Shown: one piece after another, positions 12,797 through 18,196 of the stretch | Layout of the letters: each line of letters starts with the position of its first letter | Position numbering within the stretch: the stretch's first letter is position 1 | Virus record (IMG/VR): IMGVR_UViG_3300007516_000020 | Span: 1 to 58,892 of that record | From: a virus | Length of the DNA: 58,892 nt | Reading direction: 5' to 3' (one strand) | Position numbers and translations under genes: made by a program | Notes under the pieces: generated by a model | Databases searched by the model: none | Told to the model about the DNA's origin: nothing | Seen by the model: the letters and a program-made list of their open reading frames with translations, nothing else

Positions 12797-12873
12797 GCCG
12801 AAGTGATGCAACTGGCAGACATGGCTGATTCAAAACCAGTCTCTTGTGGGTTCGACTCCCACCTTCGGCACCA
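12797..12873 (+). tRNA. tRNA-Leu(CAA), short variable loop
   Basis: Acceptor GCCGAAG/CTTCGGC as in many bacterial tRNA-Leu, A73, CCA. Anticodon loop TTCAAAA with an A31-C39 mismatch. The variable loop is 5 nt. Canonical elbow. Confidence 0.82.
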
Positions 12874-12918
12874 ATGCGTAGATTAGAGTAGGTTTTCTCC
12901 GCAAAATAGAAAGGAAAA

Positions 12919-13198
12919 TAGGACAACTAAACCATCACAAGTCTTACGACTTGAGGAACTTCGGGACACCAAGAACAGGACAGTGGCTAACGACCACCCA
13001 GAGTAATCTGAGGATTAGAGCCACAGTGACGATGCCGCGCAAGCGGAGTGAAACGAGCAATCTCTGTCCGGTGCAACTCCAAATAGGCTGGTGTGCTGTT
13101 CGCACAAGACCCAGCGGGTAGGAGGCTTGAGGGTATCAGTAATGATACTCCTAGAGAAATGATGGTTCACGACAGAATCCCGGGTATCGGTTGTCCTA
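12919..13198 (+). ncRNA. rnpB: RNase P RNA (bacterial type, 280 nt)
   Basis: The catalytic RNA of RNase P, which removes tRNA 5' leaders. The ends pair as P1 (TAGGACAAC/GTTGTCCTA). P3 is CAAGTC-TTAC-GACTTG. The first conserved region begins GAGGAA at 12953. A GNRA-capped helix CCGC-GCAA-GCGG (13035-13046) matches P9, followed by GTGAAACGAG. CAACTCCAAATAGG (13074-13087) and GCGGGTAGGAGGCTTGAG (13114-13131) follow the E. coli order. P18 is GTATCA-GTAA-TGATAC, again GNRA-capped. The universal CACGACAGAA is at 13168-13177, followed by CCCGGGTATCGG. At 280 nt it is shorter than the 377-nt E. coli RNA. It lies among tRNAs, 8 nt before tRNA-Thr(GGT), and must itself be released from the transcript. 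No protein subunit (RnpA) is seen in this window. Confidence 0.92.
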
Positions 13199-13206
13199 CA
13201 ATTTAC

Positions 13207-13281
13207 GCCCTCAAAGAATAGATAGCGATTCGCCACCTTGGTAAGGTGGATAGACCGGCGCAAGTCCGGTTGAGGGCTCCA
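13207..13281 (+). tRNA. tRNA-Thr(GGT)
   Basis: Acceptor GCCCTCA/TGAGGGC, U73, CCA. Anticodon loop TTGGTAA. T-loop CGCAAGT (G55) with D-loop AGATAGCG (A18-G19). Confidence 0.9.
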
Positions 13282-13289
13282 TGAAATAC

Positions 13290-13364
13290 GCACCGCGAGC
13301 CGGTTGAATAGGCACCTGCCCTACAAGCAGATTCAAAGAGGTTTGATTCCTCTGCGGTGCACCA
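13290..13364 (+). tRNA. tRNA-Val(TAC) with C33
   Basis: Acceptor GCACCGC/GCGGTGC, A73, CCA. Anticodon loop CCTACAA has C33. D-loop G18-A19 with T-loop TTTGATT: A19-U56 replaces G19-C56. Confidence 0.85.
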
Positions 13365-13374
13365 TGAGGTTGCA

Positions 13375-13440
13375 ATGACACGCAACCAGACCGAAGTGTT
13401 ACTAGAAGATATGTTTCAGTGCGCGGCCGTAAAGAAATAA
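13375..13440 (+). CDS. Possible 21-aa peptide
   Basis: A short ATG frame between tRNA-Val and tRNA-Arg with GAGG a few bases upstream. Too short to judge; possibly chance. Confidence 0.2.
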   Translation: MTRNQTEVLLEDMFQCAAVKK

Positions 13441-13441
13441 T

Positions 13442-13518
13442 GTCCCTGTGGTCCAGATGGAAAAGACGCCTCCCTGCGAAGGAGGAGATCGGTGGTTCAA
13501 GTCCACCCAGGGACACCA
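13442..13518 (+). tRNA. tRNA-Arg(GCG)
   Basis: Acceptor GTCCCTG/CAGGGAC, A73, CCA. Anticodon loop CTGCGAA. Canonical elbow. Confidence 0.92.
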
Positions 13519-13524
13519 TAAGAA

Positions 13525-13551
13525 AGGAACGTGATTGGACGTTCCTATTTT
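13525..13551 (+). terminator. Rho-independent terminator in the tRNA island
   Basis: AGGAACGT-GATTGG-ACGTTCCT followed by ATTTT. It closes the transcript that carries RNase P RNA. Confidence 0.65.
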
Positions 13552-13563
13552 GATCGGGGATCT

Positions 13564-13641
13564 ATGTTTGCTTTTACATTGCTGTTCTTATATGAGTTTT
13601 TTCTGTTTAGGCAAGCAGCAAAGTACTACGGTATGAAATAG
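13564..13641 (+). CDS. Hydrophobic peptide, 25 aa
   Basis: GGGGAT upstream of ATG; the product is one hydrophobic helix (FAFTLLFLYEFFLF) with a short basic tail. It could be a small membrane peptide. It ends three bases before tRNA-Ser(GCT). Confidence 0.3.
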   Translation: MFAFTLLFLYEFFLFRQAAKYYGMK

Positions 13642-13643
13642 AG

Positions 13644-13730
13644 GGAAGATTGGCAGAGAGGCCTATTGCGCTGGTTTGCTAAACCATGCGGGGTAACACC
13701 CACGAAGGTTCGAATCCTTCATCTTCCGCC
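13644..13730 (+). tRNA. tRNA-Ser(GCT)
   Basis: Acceptor GGAAGAT/ATCTTCC, G73 as for Ser, CCA; long class II variable arm. Anticodon loop TTGCTAA. Canonical elbow. Confidence 0.92.
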
Positions 13731-13736
13731 ATGTTT

Positions 13737-13825
13737 TGGAAGGTTCACCGGACAGGCGCGCCGGGACCGTCTCGAAAGCGGATCGAGGGTAACACCTTGG
13801 GGATCAAGACCTCAGCCTTCCGCCA
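13737..13825 (+). tRNA. tRNA-Ser(CGA)
   Basis: Acceptor GGAAGGT/GCCTTCC, G73, CCA; long variable arm. Anticodon loop CTCGAAA. T-loop ATCAAGA (U55, C56). Confidence 0.88.
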
Positions 13826-13842
13826 TTGTTATGAAAGGATAT

Positions 13843-14196
13843 ATGTCTCTTTTTGATGTTCTTGGTAATCCTAATAAGACTCCTGTCATATCCGCGGCCG
13901 TGGAATTGTACGCTGAGAGGTTGGAGGAACAAAATCATCGAGTGAAGATATTCGACACACCAAAGGGATTGTGTATGTCGTGTTACATGTCGCACATTTA
14001 TCGGTCACCGAAACTCGAAGGTGGGAACTGGCATATCACTTGTACGGTTCCCAAAGGACCATCACTCATTATGCCCGACGATATCTCTTACTGCAATCGC
14101 TTCGAGAAGAAGGGTGAACAGACACTTGATGATATGAAGCGGGTAGCAAGACTCATTGAAAAAGAAGATGGGAAAAAGGTTGGATTCACGGCATAA
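13843..14196 (+). CDS. Hypothetical protein, 117 aa
   Basis: AAAGGA sets the start at 13843. It contains CMSCYMSH and a later Cys, a possible metal site, and an acidic/basic helical C-terminus. Located between two serine tRNAs and possibly moved there as a cassette. No family is recognised. Confidence 0.5.
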   Translation: MSLFDVLGNPNKTPVISAAVELYAERLEEQNHRVKIFDTPKGLCMSCYMSHIYRSPKLEGGNWHITCTVPKGPSLIMPDDISYCNRFEKKGEQTLDDMKRVARLIEKEDGKKVGFTA

Positions 14197-14199
14197 TAT

Positions 14200-14287
14200 G
14201 GAAGAGTGACCGAGAGGCTAATGGTGCTCGCTTGGAAAGCGATGCGGTGTAACAGCCACGCAGGTTCAAATCCTGTCTCTTCCGCCA
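14200..14287 (+). tRNA. tRNA-Ser(GGA)
   Basis: Acceptor GGAAGAG/CTCTTCC, G73, CCA; long variable arm. Anticodon loop TTGGAAA. Canonical elbow. Confidence 0.92.
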
Positions 14288-14297
14288 TAATTAGTGC

Positions 14298-14326
14298 TTG
14301 ACATTCTTAGTCAGTTTGTGTATAAT
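14298..14326 (+). promoter_or_regulatory. Consensus sigma70 promoter abutting tRNA-Ser(TGA)
   Basis: TTGACA, 17-bp spacer, TG-TATAAT. The -10 ends one base before the tRNA 5' end, so initiation would fall inside the tRNA; it probably serves the downstream gene and tmRNA. Confidence 0.75.
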
Positions 14327-14327
14327 T

Positions 14328-14417
14328 GGAAGTGTAATCAGGCGAGCGTACTGGGACCGCCTTGAAAGCGGATCGGCGGTGAAAGCCGTTGGGGTGCAAG
14401 TCCTCACACTTCCGCCA
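14328..14417 (+). tRNA. tRNA-Ser(TGA)
   Basis: Acceptor GGAAGTG/CACTTCC, G73, CCA; long variable arm. Anticodon loop CTTGAAA. T-loop TGCAAGT with A-G in the D-loop. The 3' end is duplicated at 14717-14750. Confidence 0.9.
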
Positions 14418-14420
14418 TTT
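14387..14420 (+). repeat. 34-bp direct repeat, copy 1 (3' end of tRNA-Ser)
   Basis: Identical to 14717-14750. The two copies flank the 14495 gene, as left and right ends of an inserted cassette would. Confidence 0.75.
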
Positions 14421-14494
14421 TATATGAAGGATGTGTTGTGTCTAATCTATTGTGGCTAGCCCTGGGTCTGTTGGTATGGTGTAAGAGGAAACCC

Positions 14495-14713
14495 ATGTTG
14501 AAATTGAAATTTGAATTGTCCGATGAGGACTGGAAAAAGGTTAATCGGTTCATACGAAAACAGGACAAGCTCACTGGCACCGGCGCAAATTATGGAGCGA
14601 TTGGTGGAGGTTATACCTACCAATTTACACCTACCTCGTTGGGGGTCATAGTCAAAGTTGAGAATTGTGTGACAAAGGCATCCATCAATCTGACAGATTT
14701 TGATAGCTGGTAA
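14495..14713 (+). CDS. Hypothetical protein in a tRNA-flanked cassette, 72 aa
   Basis: AGAGG supports the ATG at 14495; a GTG at 14438 would add a hydrophobic N-terminal segment of 19 residues. The protein has a helical, charged start (FELSDEDWKKVNRFIRKQ) and a Gly-rich beta half. No family is recognised. It is bracketed by 34-bp copies of the tRNA-Ser 3' end. Confidence 0.5.
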   Translation: MLKLKFELSDEDWKKVNRFIRKQDKLTGTGANYGAIGGGYTYQFTPTSLGVIVKVENCVTKASINLTDFDSW

Positions 14714-14716
14714 CAG

Positions 14717-14750
14717 CGTTGGGGTGCAAGTCCTCACACTTCCGCCATTT
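14717..14750 (+). repeat. 34-bp direct repeat, copy 2
   Basis: Second copy of the tRNA-Ser(TGA) 3' end (T-arm, acceptor strand and CCA) without a 5' half. att-like or a product of tandem duplication. Confidence 0.75.
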
Positions 14751-14811
14751 GGATAATTATGGAAGTTGTAGTCACATCGGGGTTGTGGTTTGAGAGATAG
14801 AATCATAATTT

Positions 14812-15155
14812 GGGGGTGAATTAGGTATCGACAGAGGCGTATAGAGAAGAACGGACATGCCGTGGACCAGGACCACGTAAATACTTGGAAAAACCAGAAA
14901 TGCCGAACAAGAGTTTGCATTAGCGGCATAAACGCCGCTCTCTGAAAGACCAAGAGGCTCCTGTAGGTCTGGAAGGGTCATTCATTGGAGGCACAGTGAT
15001 AAAGGCTAGCATGGTAGAGTGTTAGCTGAGTGTCAATCTACCACAGATCATATAAGGTGTCAGTCCCTTATGTGAGCGTTGTAAGACTGACTAGCATGGA
15101 ATATCCACTTTGACGTTGCTTTTGGACCCGGGTGCAACTCCCGGCACCTCCACCA
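14812..15155 (+). ncRNA. ssrA: tmRNA (344 nt) with tag AEQEFALAA
   Basis: Rescues stalled ribosomes by acting as tRNA-Ala and then as mRNA for a degradation tag. The ends GGGGGTG/CACCTCC include G3-U70 and are followed by ACCA. The 5' part GGTATCGAC and the 3' part AAGACTGACTAGCATG match E. coli tmRNA blocks; the T-arm is CCGGG-TGCAACT-CCCGG. The tag frame at 14902-14931 reads AEQEFALAA then TAA, with the stop inside hairpin GCGGC-ATAAAC-GCCGC as usual; the resume codon may be GCC or the preceding AAT. A pseudoknot-type helix CGTGG/CCACG precedes it. T-loop G55 follows the altered elbow of the neighbouring tRNAs. Confidence 0.93.
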
Positions 15156-15201
15156 ATTCATTCGCTCGACTGCCATGTGTAGGAAATGGGCATACGAGAG
15201 G

Positions 15202-15236
15202 GACCCTCAAGACTTCAGATTGGGGTCCCAGCTTTT
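15202..15236 (+). terminator. Possible terminator after tmRNA
   Basis: GGGACCC/GGGTCCC stem with a 14-nt loop followed by AGCTTTTA; only a short U-tract, so termination may be partial or the hairpin may be a processing signal before tRNA-Glu. Confidence 0.4.
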
Positions 15237-15238
15237 AC

Positions 15239-15312
15239 GCTCCCATAGATTATTAGTAGATCGCTGGATTCTCAATCCAGAGAGCCGGGGGCAGTACCCG
15301 GTGGGAGCACCA
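15239..15312 (+). tRNA. tRNA-Glu(CTC)
   Basis: Acceptor GCTCCCA/TGGGAGC, A73, CCA. Anticodon loop TTCTCAA. T-loop GGCAGTA with A18-G19. Confidence 0.9.
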
Positions 15313-15318
15313 AAATAT

Positions 15319-15394
15319 GTCCCTGTGGGCCAACTGAAAGGTCACCCGCCTTCTAAGCGGGATTATGCGAGTTTGAGTCTCGCCGGGGACACCA
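15319..15394 (+). tRNA. tRNA-Arg(TCT)
   Basis: Acceptor GTCCCTG/CGGGGAC, A73, CCA. Anticodon loop CTTCTAA. D-loop AACTGAAA (G18-A19) with T-loop TTTGAGT: A19-U56. Confidence 0.92.
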
Positions 15395-15463
15395 AAGTAT
15401 ATTATGAGATTGACAGAAATCAAGCGCGAATTCAGAGGTTCAAACTGGAATGAAAGAATAAAC

Positions 15464-15538
15464 GCCGCTGTAGCCTAGTGTACAGGCACCTGCCTCCTAA
15501 GCGGGATAACGTGGGTTAGATTCCCACCAGTGGCACCA
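15464..15538 (+). tRNA. tRNA-Arg(CCT)
   Basis: Acceptor GCCGCTG/CAGTGGC, A73, CCA. Anticodon loop CTCCTAA. D-loop TAGTGTACA (G18-U19) with T-loop TTAGATT: U19-A56. Confidence 0.92.
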
Positions 15539-15544
15539 CATAAC

Positions 15545-15622
15545 CTCCCTGTGATGGCAATTGGACGCCGACCGCGCTTCGAACGCGGGATTATGTAGGT
15601 TCGAATCCTATCAGGGAGACCA
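15545..15622 (+). tRNA. tRNA-Arg(TCG)
   Basis: Acceptor CTCCCTG/CAGGGAG, A73, CCA. Anticodon loop CTTCGAA. Canonical elbow. Confidence 0.9.
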
Positions 15623-15626
15623 TTAC

Positions 15627-15700
15627 AGACCCTTAGTACATTAGCAGTATCCCGCCCCGACACGGCGGAGAGGACAGGGCAGAACTGTCAGGGTCTACCA
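15627..15700 (+). tRNA. tRNA-Val(GAC) with C33
   Basis: Acceptor AGACCCT/AGGGTCT, A73, CCA. Anticodon stem CCGCC/GGCGG with loop CCGACAC (C33). T-loop GGCAGAA with A18-G19. Confidence 0.82.
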
Positions 15701-15703
15701 TAT

Positions 15704-15780
15704 CGGACCGTAAACTTTAACTAGATGAGTGCCTGGCTTAAGCCAGGAAAACGAGGCGCGCTTCCTCGGCGGTCCGGCCA
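15704..15780 (+). tRNA. Atypical tRNA, anticodon uncertain (TAA?)
   Basis: Acceptor CGGACCG/CGGTCCG, G73, CCA, T-arm CGAGG-CGCGCTT-CCTCG, A18-G19 with G55. The anticodon stem CCTGG/CCAGG leaves a 6-nt loop CTTAAG, so the anticodon is unclear, and an extra G lies between T-stem and acceptor. Damaged or highly divergent. Confidence 0.55.
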
Positions 15781-15781
15781 A

Positions 15782-16396
15782 TCAATTCGCCAGTTTCGTG
15801 ATACTGAGTGCCACAGATCGTAGTGCAGGTCCACCAGCCAATGTTGTCGCCGCCCGTAACCCCGTTGACCCCGAGGTATTGTTAATTGCCTGAACCAACT
15901 CAATATAGTCATTGGCATTTAACCGTGTCGTGGCGCGCAATGTCATAGGGTACCCCAAGGTTGGTTTGGTAATTGTGGTGCGCGTTGCGGTGCCAATAAT
16001 ATTCACATTATTTTTCCGTAACCAACAGTCGGCAAAGCGTCCGTTCCCCCCGCCACCTGTGCGTAGGTAATTCCCTGTTGCAACAATATGATACCATCCA
16101 TTTGAGAGTACTGAGACACGAGAATTGGCGAGAGCATGGGCTGCACCAATCAAGAGGTCATTGGAATTGAATGTGACGATATACGCAGAAGTATTGGTGG
16201 GCACCTGATCGATGGTGCTAGACACTTGTGCTGTTGAGAGGGCGAACAACGAGGCACCGTTTGCTAAGATGACCACGGCGCCATTGGCATGTTTACAATA
16301 GAGGAGTTGGTCGCCAGCGTTGAGTGCAAGCTCCCCGTTCGCTAACACGACTGGTGTATTTCCAGGATTTGTAGAGTGTTTGACTTTAACGATCAT
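15782..16396 (-). CDS. Fiber-like structural protein, 204 aa
   Basis: The N-terminus has the LANGELALNAGDQLLYCKHANG pattern used by many T4-like fiber/collar proteins as a repeat attachment unit. The C-terminal 140 residues (SAYIVTF...GWYHIVATG...ANDYIELVQ) have the strand pattern of a jelly-roll (C1q/TNF-like) head domain. Third gene of a minus-strand operon with two related genes. A virion receptor-binding or decoration role is inferred. Confidence 0.6.
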   Translation of the reverse strand: MIVKVKHSTNPGNTPVVLANGELALNAGDQLLYCKHANGAVVILANGASLFALSTAQVSSTIDQVPTNTSAYIVTFNSNDLLIGAAHALANSRVSVLSNGWYHIVATGNYLRTGGGGNGRFADCWLRKNNVNIIGTATRTTITKPTLGYPMTLRATTRLNANDYIELVQAINNTSGSTGLRAATTLAGGPALRSVALSITKLAN

Positions 16397-16402
16397 GAAA
16401 AA

Positions 16403-16936
16403 TTAGAATGTACCGCCATCAATGTCGGTGACCGCGAAGGTGATTCTATCATTCGCTTGATCAGTCGTAATGTTGATACTTTCTCCCGCAACCAAGGTTA
16501 GAGTGTCCGTATTAGAATCAGCCACAACATTGTTCTGGCCCGCGACATTGAAGATTGAGAATGTGTTTTGTTGCGACCCACTGGCAGCAATAGTGATAAT
16601 AGAATTCTGGGCATCTGTGTTGATAATAATACCAACCCCAGCTTGCAATGTCAGGGTATCATTATTGGAATCCGCTGTAATATTAGACTGTCCTGCTACG
16701 TTGATGGTCGAAAAGGAGAGATTTGCGGCTGCGTTGGCTTTGTCGAATGCTCCATTGGCACGGAGCCGCGCATAATCATCGACCCCAAGCTGTGCGCCAT
16801 TGGCAAGCTGAAGGATGGAACCGTTCGCATGTTTGTAATAGAGAATTTGATCGGCAAAATTGATTGCCAACTCACCATTTGCCAAGGTGACAGGAGCGTT
16901 GCCTGTATTGCCTGAATTTTTGATCTGAATTTGCAT
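16403..16936 (-). CDS. Fiber-like structural protein, 177 aa
   Basis: Shares the N-terminal unit (KNSGNTGNAPVTLANGEL, then AINFADQILYYKHANG) with the next gene. The middle has two copies of a repeat built on INVAGQSNITADSNNDTLTL / FNVAGQNNVVADSNTDTLTL, a triple-beta-helix shaft pattern. It ends in DIDGGTF, similar to the NGGTF end of the preceding protein, as if domains were shuffled. The start overlaps the previous stop. Confidence 0.6.
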   Translation of the reverse strand: MQIQIKNSGNTGNAPVTLANGELAINFADQILYYKHANGSILQLANGAQLGVDDYARLRANGAFDKANAAANLSFSTINVAGQSNITADSNNDTLTLQAGVGIIINTDAQNSIITIAASGSQQNTFSIFNVAGQNNVVADSNTDTLTLVAGESINITTDQANDRITFAVTDIDGGTF

Positions 16937-17133
16937 TAGAAGGTTCCTCCGTTTACGGACGTGATGGTTGCGTTGGCACCTGAGAATATAGTGCCGCCTT
17001 GTGTTACGCCGTCTGAAATTCTGAGGATACCGTCAAAGGGATCATAGAACAACTCACCATAGCTTCCAATGAAGCTGAGGGCGCTTGAACCGCCTAACTT
17101 TTCCACATATGGTCGGTAAATGACATTTGACAT
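16936..17133 (-). CDS. Small fiber-like protein, 65 aa
   Basis: First gene of the minus operon; TTTGAGGAAA ribosome site. The GSYGELFYDPFDGILRISDG pattern is another version of the fiber attachment unit. It probably contributes to the same virion appendage. Confidence 0.55.
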   Translation of the reverse strand: MSNVIYRPYVEKLGGSSALSFIGSYGELFYDPFDGILRISDGVTQGGTIFSGANATITSVNGGTF

Positions 17134-17153
17134 GATTTCCTCAAAGTATAATA

Positions 17154-17162
17154 CTATTTATG
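17154..17162 (-). promoter_or_regulatory. T4-type late promoter (minus strand)
   Basis: CATAAATAG read on the minus strand, 21 bases before the ATG at 17133. Confidence 0.6.
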
Positions 17163-17221
17163 GTTAATGTGAGCCCACTCCCACCCCCCACTAATACTAT
17201 ACAATCAATGAGTTATAGGAC

Positions 17222-17250
17222 TTGACAACGTGCCTAGACTCTGTTATACT
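17222..17250 (+). promoter_or_regulatory. sigma70-type promoter
   Basis: TTGACA, 17-bp spacer, TG-T-TATACT. The predicted start of transcription falls on the ATG at 17257. Confidence 0.75.
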
Positions 17251-17256
17251 TATAAC

Positions 17257-18195
17257 ATGATGAGAACACACATAGTGAATATGGTTTTCGGTTCCCACCT
17301 CTACGGCACGTCAAGCCCTTTGTCCGATAAGGACTACAAGGGCGTCTTTGTGCCTACCACCGACGAAATGCTATTGGGAAGATTCCCTAAGTCTATCAAT
17401 GAGTCCACGAAACTAAACTCAGGCGAAAAGAACACCGCCGCTGACACAGATAAGGAAACGTATTCCCTTCACTACTTCTTGGAATTGGCCAGGAAGGGTG
17501 AGACTGTGGCACTTGATATGCTTCATGCTCCAAAATCAGCGTGGGTGTCGCATAGCTGGCATTGGGAATATCTTGTTGCCAACAGACAAAAATTCTACAC
17601 CAAAAACCTTTCATCCTTGGTTGGTTATGCGCGGAAGCAATCGGCAAAGTATGGGGTGAAGGGAAGTAGACTTGCGGAAGCTAAGACTGTGTTGTCGCTT
17701 CTTGAAGCTACATTCTCAGGGGTCAAGGTGTCTGATATTGTGACACTTCTTCCTGTGGGTGAGCATTGTGGTATGATGACTGGGAATGGGGTCACGTTCT
17801 ATCAAGTGTGTGGAAAGAAATTGACTCTCAATGCCCTTGCTTCTCACTATGTCCCTATGATGGAAAAGTTTGTCAAGGAATATGGGGATCGGGCGAAGCA
17901 AGCAGAGGCGAACATGGGTGTGGACTGGAAAGCTGTGAGCCATGCTTTTCGTGCCGCCTATCAAGTTCGTGCGATCTTGCGAGATGGGGATTTCACCTAT
18001 CCATTATCTGAGACTGAGTTTATTCGTGCGGTGAAGTCGGGTACGCTGAACTTCAAGACTGAAGTGGGACCTAAGCTTGATGAACTGATGGATGAAGTTG
18101 AAAAACTATCCTCAGAATCAACTCTTCCCGAAGAAGTGAGTGGTGAGTTTGTTGATGCGGTGCTGTTGCACCTTGTAAAGAATACGGAGTTATAA
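17257..18195 (+). CDS. Nucleotidyltransferase (pol-beta superfamily), 312 aa
   Basis: The motif GSHLYGTSSPLSDKDYKGVF near residue 11 is the GS-x10-DxD catalytic signature of predicted nucleotidyltransferases common in large phages. The rest is helical. It would add a nucleotide to an unknown acceptor (RNA end, protein or small molecule). ATG 17257 coincides with the expected transcript start and has no ribosome site, so translation may be leaderless or start at ATG 17281. Next gene: DNA ligase, two bases away. Confidence 0.7.
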   Translation: MMRTHIVNMVFGSHLYGTSSPLSDKDYKGVFVPTTDEMLLGRFPKSINESTKLNSGEKNTAADTDKETYSLHYFLELARKGETVALDMLHAPKSAWVSHSWHWEYLVANRQKFYTKNLSSLVGYARKQSAKYGVKGSRLAEAKTVLSLLEATFSGVKVSDIVTLLPVGEHCGMMTGNGVTFYQVCGKKLTLNALASHYVPMMEKFVKEYGDRAKQAEANMGVDWKAVSHAFRAAYQVRAILRDGDFTYPLSETEFIRAVKSGTLNFKTEVGPKLDELMDEVEKLSSESTLPEEVSGEFVDAVLLHLVKNTEL

Positions 18196-18196
18196 A

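Noticed and set aside
12136-12926. Several minus-strand ORFs with GAxxRxRTC-type sequences
   Set aside because: These are antisense readings of tRNA genes, a common source of spurious proteins.
12919-13198. Group I intron or other ribozyme
   Set aside because: The GNRA hairpins could suggest an intron, but the ordered RNase P blocks and end pairing explain the whole segment, and no tRNA is interrupted here.
15404-15478. 24-codon ORF before tRNA-Arg(CCT)
   Set aside because: No ribosome site, and it runs into the tRNA; probably chance.
7319-15780. CRISPR array
   Set aside because: The repeated short elements are tRNA ends, structured spacers and an 83-bp tandem repeat; spacing and repeat form do not fit a CRISPR array.
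15704-15780. tRNA-Sec (8-bp acceptor possibility)
   Set aside because: An 8-bp acceptor can be drawn, but the anticodon loop is CTTAAG, not a UCA-type loop, and the variable arm is short.
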